From Nitrosopumilales archaeon (lineage in GTDB: Archaea; Thermoproteota; Nitrososphaeria; Nitrososphaerales; Nitrosopumilaceae): DNA of 5,125 bases. The translations under genes and the position numbers were made by a program. Below are positions 1 through 4,843 of this stretch, piece after piece. Each line of letters opens with the position of its first letter. The first letter of the stretch is position 1. The notes under the pieces were generated by a model, which worked only from the letters and a program-made list of their open reading frames with translations, did not search any database and was not told the DNA's origin. The stretch lies in the NCBI GenBank assembly GCA_016176745.1, contig JACOWO010000142.1, positions 1 to 5,125 of the forward strand, written 5' to 3'.

Positions 1-542
1 TTGGAAATAGGACAATAGCTGACGGAATTTCAGTCAAAAATCCTGGCAAGACTACATTCAAGATAATCAATGATCTAATTGATGATATTGTACTAGTTGA
101 TGATACGCAAATTATCAAGACCATGTTTCTATTGCTAGAAAGAGCAAAAATGGTAGTAGAGCCTGCTGGTGCGGTAAGTTTGGCATATCTTCTCAAAGCA
201 AAACCATCACCACGAAAAAAGGTGGTTCCAATATTGGCAGGCGGAAATGTGGACATGTATCTACTTGGGCAAATTGTAGCAAAAGGGCTTACAAACATGG
301 GCCGTATGATAAAAATATTCATTCTTTTGCCTGACAAGCCAGGTGCACTAAAAGAAGTAGTTGACGAAATAGCTACGCTTAGCGTTAACATAGTCGAAGT
401 TGTTCATGACAGGTTAAGCTCAAAGGTTCCAGCAGGTTCTGCAGGAGTAACGCTTAGCTTGGAAACTGAAGATCAATCACATGCGGATAAGCTAATAGAA
501 CATTTAAAGAAAAAAAATATTCACTTTGAAATTATGCTTTGA
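1..542 (+). CDS. ilvA: Threonine dehydratase (threonine ammonia-lyase), C-terminal part, 5'-truncated by the window edge
   Basis: The open frame enters from the left edge (first full codon at 3) and gives 179 residues. The ATG at 123 is internal, because recognisable family sequence (GNRTIADGISVKNPG) lies before it. The PLP-dependent enzyme deaminates L-threonine to 2-oxobutanoate and ammonia, the first step towards isoleucine; it is cytosolic. Visible parts: the end of the fold-type II catalytic domain with VEPAGA (residues 52-57 of the fragment) and the glycine-asparagine turn LAGGNVD (78-84), then a C-terminal ACT domain (about 101-179, beginning with the typical sequence IFILLPDKPGALKEVV). 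A single ACT domain is the short architecture seen in many archaea and Gram-positive bacteria, unlike the two-ACT-like E. coli IlvA. The usual motif is LSGGN; here the serine is alanine. A catabolic or serine-preferring role cannot be excluded. It converges on purE, with 6 bases between the stop codons. Confidence 0.93.
   Translation, partial: GNRTIADGISVKNPGKTTFKIINDLIDDIVLVDDTQIIKTMFLLLERAKMVVEPAGAVSLAYLLKAKPSPRKKVVPILAGGNVDMYLLGQIVAKGLTNMGRMIKIFILLPDKPGALKEVVDEIATLSVNIVEVVHDRLSSKVPAGSAGVTLSLETEDQSHADKLIEHLKKKNIHFEIML
510..517 (-). terminator. Candidate T-run terminator for purE, inside ilvA
   Basis: Eight consecutive A on the plus strand read as T8 on the minus strand, about 32 bases after the purE stop codon. 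Archaeal RNA polymerase can terminate at T-runs without a hairpin. The run also encodes a lysine-rich stretch of the ilvA ACT domain, so it may be only coding sequence. Confidence 0.3.
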
Positions 543-548
543 CGATAT

Positions 549-1118
549 CTAGGTACGTTTTTTTACAAACTTTGAGAGGCCTAATTTTTTAAGCTCCTCA
601 GATTCTCGTAAAACTAAATTATATTGTGCCATCTTGTGTTTTCGAAGCTTAGTTTTTAGATCATCAAACTCGTTTGCCAATATTTTCATTGCATAAATTG
701 CAGCATTTGCAGCTTTGTTGATTCCTACTGTAACAACAGGTGAGCCTGTTGGCATCTCAGAAATTGACAAGAGTGAATCAAGCCCCCCAAATGCAGAAAA
801 TTTGTTCTTGCCTGATTTTTTCTGTTTGTAATTATACACCATTATTGGAACACCTATCACAGGAATGACAGTGTGTGATGCAATCATGCCAGGAAGATGT
901 GCCGCCCCTCCAGCACCAGCTATTATAACCTTAAAACCACTTGATTCTGCATGTTTTGCATATTCATCTAGTCTAGTCGGAGTTCGATGTGCTGAAACTA
1001 TTTGATCTTCGTGTTTGATTTTGAATTCGTCTAAGACTTCAGCAGCACCATGCATAATTTTGCTATCAGAGCTTGAACCCATTATAATGCCAACCAGTAG
1101 TTTTTTTGAATAGGACAC
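549..1118 (-). CDS. purE: N5-carboxyaminoimidazole ribonucleotide mutase (PurE class I)
   Basis: The 189-residue cytosolic enzyme converts N5-CAIR made by PurK into CAIR in de novo purine synthesis. Family motifs are all present: the phosphate-binding GSSSDS loop (14-19), SAHRTP (42-47) with the catalytic histidine H44, the AGAGGAAHLPG loop (67-77) and MPTGSPVVTV (122-131). A neighbouring purK supports the mutase (class I) rather than the carboxylase (class II) assignment. The start is GTG: an in-frame TGA lies three codons upstream, and the next in-frame ATG (codon 13) would remove the first strand. An ATG one base upstream, overlapping the GTG, is out of frame. Compared with my recollection of E. 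coli PurE (about 169 residues), there is a lysine-rich insertion of roughly 13 residues after GVPI (about 94-110), a two-residue deletion near 132-136 and a longer C-terminal helix region. It is divergent from purK. Confidence 0.96.
   Translation of the reverse strand: MSYSKKLLVGIIMGSSSDSKIMHGAAEVLDEFKIKHEDQIVSAHRTPTRLDEYAKHAESSGFKVIIAGAGGAAHLPGMIASHTVIPVIGVPIMVYNYKQKKSGKNKFSAFGGLDSLLSISEMPTGSPVVTVGINKAANAAIYAMKILANEFDDLKTKLRKHKMAQYNLVLRESEELKKLGLSKFVKKRT
558..564 (+). terminator. Candidate T-run terminator for ilvA, inside purE
   Basis: Seven consecutive T follow the ilvA stop codon by about 15 bases. They encode the terminal lysines of PurE on the other strand. This matches hairpin-free archaeal termination, but the overlap with coding sequence makes it uncertain. 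Confidence 0.35.
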
Positions 1119-1140
1119 ATTATTTCAAAAACCGTTGGTG

Positions 1141-1155
1141 TTTTTAACTATTAAC
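1141..1155 (-). promoter_or_regulatory. TATA-like promoter element of purE
   Basis: On the minus strand this reads GTTAATAGTTAAAAA, centred about 27 bases before the GTG start. That spacing would place transcription initiation at or next to the start codon, giving a leaderless mRNA. No Shine-Dalgarno sequence is visible in front of the GTG. Confidence 0.45.
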
Positions 1156-1213
1156 CAAAGACATCTCATGTCAGATGCGGTTTTAGCTCAAGCTTGCAAT
1201 AATTATACCAGCA

Positions 1214-1228
1214 TTAACTATTTTTAAT
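1214..1228 (+). promoter_or_regulatory. TATA-like promoter element of purK
   Basis: TTAACTATTTTTAAT is centred about 26-27 bases before the ATG at 1249, the distance expected from an archaeal TATA box to a transcription start at that ATG. This supports choosing 1249 rather than the TTG at 1243 as the start. Confidence 0.5.
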
Positions 1229-1248
1229 GCGGAAATGTTTGATTGACG

Positions 1249-2400
1249 ATGGTACATGTACTCGGCATAATAGGTGGCGGTCAACTTGGAATGATGCTCA
1301 CAGAGGCTGCAAAAAAAATGCCAGACCACATTTCTGATGTAATCGTACTTGATCCTACAAAAAACTGTCCTGCTGCAAAAGTTGGAGCAAAGCAAATTGT
1401 GGCTGATTTTAAAGACGAAAATGCTATTGTAGAATTATCAAAAAAAACGGACATCATAACTTATGAGATAGAATTGGGAAATAGCGAAGTTTTAAAAAAG
1501 ATTGAAACAAATGTTCAGATTAGTCCATCACCTGAGACATTAAAAATAATCCAAGACAAACTATCACAAAAAAAATTCTTACGTGAAAACAAATTACCTG
1601 TTACAGAGTTTGTTGAGATAAATTCTTTGGAAGATTTATCAGACAAAATAAACCAGTTTGGATTTCCTGCATTGTTAAAAGCTAGATTTGATTCATACGA
1701 CGGTAGAGGGAACTTTAAGATCAATTCCAAAAAGGAGATAGAAACTGCTTACAAATATTTTAATGGAAAATCTTTGTTTCTTGAGAAATTTATTGCTTTT
1801 TCAATGGAGGTTTCTGTAATTTCTGCAAGGAATACCAAAGGTGACATTGCAGTGTACTCTCTTGTAGAAAATATTCATGAAGATAATATTCTTAGAATGA
1901 CTATAGCCCCTGCTAGAGTATCAAAAGAGATTTCAAACGCTGCAGAAGACATAGCAAAAACAACTATGCAAGTTCTAAAAGGCGCAGGTGTTTTTGGAAT
2001 AGAAATGTTTGTAACAAAGGATGATAAAATTCTGATAAATGAGATTGCCCCACGTGTTCACAACTCTGGTCATCATACTTTACAGTCAAGCAAAACATCA
2101 CAATTTGAACAACATCTAAGAGCAATATTGGGCTTGAAGTTAGGGAGTACTGAGATTCTTTATCGAACAATAATGTACAATATACTTGGACCAAAAACTT
2201 TTGAAGGAAAATACAAGCCAATTACTTTACCACAACAAAAAGGAATTTTTCTTAAAATGTATGGAAAGGAAGAATCAAAACCAAAAAGAAAATTGGGACA
2301 CATCAATGTTGTTGCCCTAGACAAATCTACGACTATAAATGATCTTTTAAACACGGTTGAACAGTTAAAGAAAATAGTAACAGTTCAACCTACAACCTAG
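1249..2400 (+). CDS. purK: N5-carboxyaminoimidazole ribonucleotide synthase (PurK, ATP-grasp)
   Basis: The 383-residue cytosolic ATP-grasp enzyme makes N5-CAIR from AIR, ATP and bicarbonate, the substrate of the divergently encoded PurE. Domains in order: an N-terminal pre-ATP-grasp fold with the glycine-rich GGGQLGMML (about 9-17); the SPSPETL segment (92-98) leading into the ATP-grasp domain; the ATP-binding lysine K144 followed by the YDGRGN loop (150-155); VENIHEDNILR (206-216); the metal-binding acidic pair E252 (GIEMF) and E265 (NEIAPRVHNSGHH); then the SQFEQHLRAILGL segment and a C-terminal domain with GHINV. The length is slightly above E. coli PurK (about 355). ATG 1249 is preferred because MVHVLGIIGGGQLG begins directly with the first strand and sits at the right distance from the TATA-like element; a TTG two codons upstream (1243) is the alternative. 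All key residues appear intact. Confidence 0.96.
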   Translation: MVHVLGIIGGGQLGMMLTEAAKKMPDHISDVIVLDPTKNCPAAKVGAKQIVADFKDENAIVELSKKTDIITYEIELGNSEVLKKIETNVQISPSPETLKIIQDKLSQKKFLRENKLPVTEFVEINSLEDLSDKINQFGFPALLKARFDSYDGRGNFKINSKKEIETAYKYFNGKSLFLEKFIAFSMEVSVISARNTKGDIAVYSLVENIHEDNILRMTIAPARVSKEISNAAEDIAKTTMQVLKGAGVFGIEMFVTKDDKILINEIAPRVHNSGHHTLQSSKTSQFEQHLRAILGLKLGSTEILYRTIMYNILGPKTFEGKYKPITLPQQKGIFLKMYGKEESKPKRKLGHINVVALDKSTTINDLLNTVEQLKKIVTVQPTT

Positions 2401-2527
2401 TCTGGCTTGTGCAAAAAGAAGCACGTCTATGGTTTAGAAAGTCAACAAATTTGTACTACTAATCACGTAAACCAAACAAACTCTAGTCTAACGAAATCTT
2501 TTTAGATTAATTTGATGAATAAACCCT
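2401..2527. other. Intergenic spacer between purK and the exported-protein gene
   Basis: This 127-base A/T-rich spacer has no convincing ORF or structured RNA. A weak hairpin (GTGC 2409-2412 with GCAC 2421-2424) follows the purK stop but has no T-run behind it. The promoter of the next gene lies at its right end. Confidence 0.5.
2498..2510 (+). promoter_or_regulatory. TATA-like promoter element of the exported-protein gene
   Basis: CTTTTTAGATTAA is centred about 25 bases before the ATG at 2528. No Shine-Dalgarno sequence precedes the ATG, so a leaderless transcript is likely. Confidence 0.4.
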
Positions 2528-2977
2528 ATGAAAACAATGTATATTCTGATGATTGGAATTTTTATTTTGTTTGTTGTACCAACCTGTGTTTATGGAATAA
2601 GCGACTTGAAGATAGCAACATGGGCACCACAGAAAGCAACTGTTAATAATTCTTACATATCAGAAATAAGTTTAGGAATGAAAGTATTTGACAAGAAATC
2701 AAATCCTTATGGCGACTTGCAAACTAGAGACAAAGTACTAAAGAATGTAGGTGCTGCGATAACATTGACAGATCCAAAAGGTAGATTAGTTCTCATATCC
2801 AATGGATTTACTGATGAATTTGGTTATTTTGCAGTTAAAGAACAAATTCACTGGTCTTGGATACCAGGAAAATACATAGCTGAAATGATTGCATGGAATG
2901 AAAAAAGTTATGATTATCAGTTGCATTTTGTTCATATTGAAAATCTAATCTTGGAAAGTGGCGAACCAGAACCATGA
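2528..2977 (+). CDS. Exported protein of unknown function, probable beta-sandwich
   Basis: This is a 149-residue protein that I do not recognise. Residues 1-23 form a Sec-type signal: MKTMYILM, a hydrophobic core (IGIFILFVVP) and a plausible cleavage after VYG at about 23. The mature part (about 125 residues) contains no further membrane helix and no cysteine, so it is probably a soluble or loosely attached protein outside the cytoplasmic membrane. Its second half reads like an immunoglobulin-like or macroglobulin-type beta-sandwich: alternating hydrophobic strands with VGAAITLTDPKGRLVLISNG (about 74-93), then TDEFGYFAVKEQI and a WIPGKYIAEMIAW strand pair. This is the pattern of domains that present 'property plus modification by tension/extension', but that is only a resemblance. 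It is a single gene with its own promoter, ending 73 bases before the next gene. Expression as coding sequence is well supported; function is not. Confidence 0.8.
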   Translation: MKTMYILMIGIFILFVVPTCVYGISDLKIATWAPQKATVNNSYISEISLGMKVFDKKSNPYGDLQTRDKVLKNVGAAITLTDPKGRLVLISNGFTDEFGYFAVKEQIHWSWIPGKYIAEMIAWNEKSYDYQLHFVHIENLILESGEPEP

Positions 2978-3016
2978 GCACTGGTTAATGCAGTCCTAGT
3001 GTATTAGTGAATTAAT

Positions 3017-3030
3017 ATGGTTTATTAGTT
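3017..3030 (+). promoter_or_regulatory. TATA-like promoter element of the three-gene membrane unit
   Basis: An A/T-rich block with TTTATTAG (3021-3028) is centred about 26-27 bases before the ATG at 3051, with no Shine-Dalgarno sequence in between. It is the likely promoter for the genes at 3051, 3443 and 3571, which are almost contiguous. A weak imperfect hairpin just upstream (CACTGG 2979-2984 with CC-T-AGTG 2995-3001) could belong to the end of the preceding gene. Confidence 0.4.
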
Positions 3031-3050
3031 GTAGAAAACCCAAAAAAATT

Positions 3051-3437
3051 ATGGTCATAAAGATATCCATTATACTTACTGCAATATCGATTGGACTCCT
3101 TGTTATCTATGGCACAGATGTAGCAGCTGCACAAGGTAGTGGAGAAGGATTTTTACCAATAGATCACAAGGCACGAGGTCTTGGACTAGGCTTGCCTTCA
3201 ATAATACTTCCAATTGTAGCGTTTTTTATTTCAAGAAAGGAACCATCAAAAACATTAGGAATCATGTTGATCATAAGCGCAGTTTTAATCATGATTGGCG
3301 GCATTACTGTTTTGGCCATTGTTGATCCTGTCGAAGCTCAAGAAAAAGGGAGAAATGTAATTACAGAAGCAGCTCCGCTTTTAGGAGTAGGTGCATTTAT
3401 CATCGTATTAGGGGCAATAAAATTAAGAAAGTCTTGA
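3051..3437 (+). CDS. Four-helix membrane protein of unknown function
   Basis: The 128-residue protein is clearly membrane-embedded. Hydrophobic segments lie at about 5-21 (signal sequence or first helix, followed by VAAAQGSG, which could be a cleavage site near A27), 44-60, 69-91 and 107-123. The short loop FISRKEPSKT (59-68) is basic and should face the cytoplasm; the segment after helix three (DPVEAQEKGRN, 92-102) is polar and probably external. The stretch between the first two segments, GEGFLPIDHKARGLGLGLPS, is glycine-rich. The protein ends RKS directly after the last helix. No catalytic motif is recognisable. It is the first gene of a tight unit, ending 5 bases before the zinc-microprotein start. 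A partner or accessory role for the downstream DedA protein is possible but is only inferred from position. Confidence 0.8.
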   Translation: MVIKISIILTAISIGLLVIYGTDVAAAQGSGEGFLPIDHKARGLGLGLPSIILPIVAFFISRKEPSKTLGIMLIISAVLIMIGGITVLAIVDPVEAQEKGRNVITEAAPLLGVGAFIIVLGAIKLRKS

Positions 3438-3442
3438 TTTAG

Positions 3443-3574
3443 ATGACAACTTGTTACAAATGTGAAAAAGAGACGACAAAGACATATCAATGTGACCATA
3501 CAAATGAGCAAGAATTTTGTGTAGAGTGTTATACTGAATTACATTACTACTTGACGGAACAAAAGACTGCTTGA
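3443..3574 (+). CDS. 43-residue cysteine/histidine-rich probable zinc-binding microprotein
   Basis: A short ORF fills the whole gap between the membrane protein and DedA. It begins MTTCYKCEKE and has five cysteines and two histidines spaced C4-x2-C7-x9-C17-x-H19-x6-C26-x2-C29-x4-H34. This is enough for one or two zinc sites and loosely resembles B-box or AN1-type fingers. The FCVECYTELH segment is the most B-box-like part. It has no membrane helix or signal peptide, so it is cytoplasmic. It starts 5 bases after the preceding stop and its TGA overlaps the TTG start of the DedA gene by 4 bases, which argues for a translated, coupled gene. No Shine-Dalgarno sequence is present. It may be a protein-interaction or regulatory adaptor; the family assignment is uncertain. 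A chance ORF is unlikely given the regular CxxC pairs and the packing. Confidence 0.72.
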   Translation: MTTCYKCEKETTKTYQCDHTNEQEFCVECYTELHYYLTEQKTA

Positions 3575-4098
3575 TAGAGATTCAAGAATTTATTCAATGG
3601 ATACTTTCATTGATATCTGATAATCTGTATGTTGGAGTGTTTTTTGCAGCACTGATTGAAACAGTTTTCCCACCAATCCCAAGCGAAGCTGTCTTTCCAC
3701 TGGCAGGATACATTGTATTAAAAAATGATATGCCATTTTTCCATGTTATAACTGTAGGAATAACTGGCGGCAGTGGAGCATCTTTAGGTGCATTTGTTAT
3801 TTATCTAATTGCATTAAAGCTTGGAAGAGGAGGATTATACAAGTACATGAAATATGCCAGAATAAAAAACGAAAGTTTGGCTAAAGCAGACAGATGGTTC
3901 GAAAAATATGGTGACAAGTCAGTCCTCTTTGGAAGAATAGTTCCTGGCCTTCGTGAATTGGTTTCAATTCCAGCTGGGATTTTTGGCATGAAAATTCGAA
4001 AATTTTTGATTTTTACCTTTATTGGATCATGCGCATGGAGTATCTCACTAACCATAATAGGATACTATCTGGGCGTTGCATCAATTACAATTTTTTAA
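3571..4098 (+). CDS. DedA-family membrane protein (SNARE-associated/VTT domain)
   Basis: The 175-residue integral membrane protein carries both DedA signatures. The first is E30-TVFPPIPS-E39, the re-entrant loop with two acidic residues. The second is FGRIVPGLRELVSIPAG (120-136), with R122 and R128 spaced six apart like the essential arginine pair of E. coli YqjA. Hydrophobic segments are at about 8-28, 38-51, 57-82 and 145-168. DedA proteins are linked to membrane homeostasis, and some bacterial members recycle undecaprenyl phosphate. An archaeal member might act on polyprenyl (dolichyl-type) phosphate or other lipids, but this is inference. The start is TTG; its first four bases (TTGA) overlap the stop of the microprotein gene, and no in-frame ATG exists before codon 54. 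The protein ends only about 7 residues after GYYLG, shorter than most relatives. A T6 run overlaps the stop codon and may aid termination. Confidence 0.9.
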   Translation: MIEIQEFIQWILSLISDNLYVGVFFAALIETVFPPIPSEAVFPLAGYIVLKNDMPFFHVITVGITGGSGASLGAFVIYLIALKLGRGGLYKYMKYARIKNESLAKADRWFEKYGDKSVLFGRIVPGLRELVSIPAGIFGMKIRKFLIFTFIGSCAWSISLTIIGYYLGVASITIF

Positions 4099-4132
4099 GA
4101 ACCCAAAACCAGTGATGAAGAATTTTGCAACA

Positions 4133-4142
4133 TAGATTTTAA
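4133..4142 (+). promoter_or_regulatory. TATA-like promoter element of the nucleotidyltransferase gene
   Basis: TAGATTTTAA is centred about 27-28 bases before the ATG at 4166, without a Shine-Dalgarno sequence in between. It suggests a leaderless mRNA covering the nucleotidyltransferase and the oxidoreductase behind it. The two ATGs in the spacer (4150 and 4162) share a different frame. Confidence 0.45.
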
Positions 4143-4165
4143 GGAACATATGGATTGGCGAATGT

Positions 4166-4837
4166 ATGAAAGCAGTTATTCTAGCAGGAGGTCTTGGAAA
4201 ACGACTAAGACCAATAACGGATTATGTTCCAAAACCACTAATATCAATTAACAATATTCCAGTTTTAGAACGACAAATAATATACTTGAAAAAATTTGGA
4301 GTTAACAAGTTTATTGTATGTACTGGTTACAAAACTGAACAAATAAGAAATTTTTTAGATGCAAAAAATAATTTTGGTGTTGAGATAAAACTAGTAAATG
4401 AAAAAAAGCCATTAGGTACAGGCGGGGCAATAAAAAATGCTAGAAAACTCATTGACGAAAAGACATTTTTTGTTTTAAATGGCGATGTCATAACAAACAT
4501 CAACATCAACTTACTAAAAAGTAAACAAAACTCGATTGCGGCTGTTCCTTTACGAACAAAATTTGGGATAATGGATATAGAAAATGACAAAGTAGTTAGA
4601 TTTAGTGAAAAAAAGAATATTTCTGATTACTGGATGAATGCAGGGATTTACTATTTGTCAAATAAAATAATTAATGATTTACCAAAAATAGGCAACATCG
4701 AAGATACTACCTTTCCAACCTATGCTAAAGAGTCTATGCTAAGTGTTGTAAAATTCAAAAATGCAGTATGGTATTCTATTGATTCCTACAAAGACATTGA
4801 GGAATGTGAAGAAACAATTAAGAAAAAATTATTGTGA
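4166..4837 (+). CDS. Sugar-1-phosphate nucleotidyltransferase (RmlA/GMP-pyrophosphorylase-like)
   Basis: The 223-residue cytosolic enzyme is of the NTP_transferase family, joining a nucleoside triphosphate to a sugar 1-phosphate with release of pyrophosphate. The N-terminal signature is complete: ILAGGLGKRLRP (5-16), with K23 in PKPL. Further motifs are the nucleobase-contacting PLGTGGA (82-88), the metal-binding NGDV (105-108, D107) and WMNAGIYYL (156-164) for the sugar site. The protein ends after W-x2-ID-x-YKDIEECE (202-215), with no C-terminal left-handed beta-helix. It is therefore a minimal single-domain form, like the short mannose-1-phosphate guanylyltransferase or heptose-phosphate guanylyltransferase types. 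Sugar and nucleotide cannot be told from sequence alone. The likely role is supplying nucleotide sugar for glycans or glycolipids. It is the first gene of a unit whose next gene starts 6 bases after its stop. Confidence 0.9.
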   Translation: MKAVILAGGLGKRLRPITDYVPKPLISINNIPVLERQIIYLKKFGVNKFIVCTGYKTEQIRNFLDAKNNFGVEIKLVNEKKPLGTGGAIKNARKLIDEKTFFVLNGDVITNININLLKSKQNSIAAVPLRTKFGIMDIENDKVVRFSEKKNISDYWMNAGIYYLSNKIINDLPKIGNIEDTTFPTYAKESMLSVVKFKNAVWYSIDSYKDIEECEETIKKKLL

Positions 4838-4843
4838 ATTTTG

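Larger units (their letters stand above)
1119..1248. promoter_or_regulatory. Divergent purE/purK intergenic control region
   Basis: This 130-base spacer separates the purE start (leftward) from the purK start (rightward). It contains one TATA-like element per gene. The 9-mer TTAACTATT occurs twice in direct orientation (1144-1152 and 1214-1222), each copy overlapping one of the promoters. Between them are a short inverted repeat, CATCT/AGATG (1162-1166 and 1173-1177), and the palindrome CAAGCTTG (1189-1196). The repeats could be operator sites for shared purine control, or simply A/T-rich promoter sequence; this is inference only. Confidence 0.5.

Noticed and set aside
123..125. ATG at 123 as the start of a small ACT-domain protein
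   Set aside because: The same frame is open to the left edge and encodes conserved threonine dehydratase sequence before this ATG.
1189..1196. CAAGCTTG palindrome in the purE-purK spacer as an operator
   Set aside because: A single 8-base palindrome in 130 bases, with no second copy, is too weak to call on its own.
1243..1248. TTG at 1243 as the purK start
   Set aside because: It adds only two residues (MT) and sits too close to the TATA-like element; ATG 1249 fits both the spacing and the family N-terminus.
1183..1395. Minus-strand open frame across the purK promoter and 5' end
   Set aside because: It overlaps well-supported purK codons, has no family features and is cysteine-rich only by composition; it is a shadow frame.
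1515..2354. Several minus-strand open frames inside purK
   Set aside because: They lie wholly within an intact PurK reading frame and encode no recognisable domain.
2409..2424. GTGC/GCAC hairpin after purK as a terminator
   Set aside because: It has only four pairs with a large loop and no following T-run.
2513..2552. TGATGA elements resembling a C box of a C/D-box guide RNA
   Set aside because: The first copy lacks the leading purine, no well-placed D box or guide pairing is visible, and the second lies in coding sequence.
3801..4590. Minus-strand open frames inside the DedA and nucleotidyltransferase genes
   Set aside because: Both host genes are confidently identified on the plus strand; the antisense frames show no start signals or motifs.
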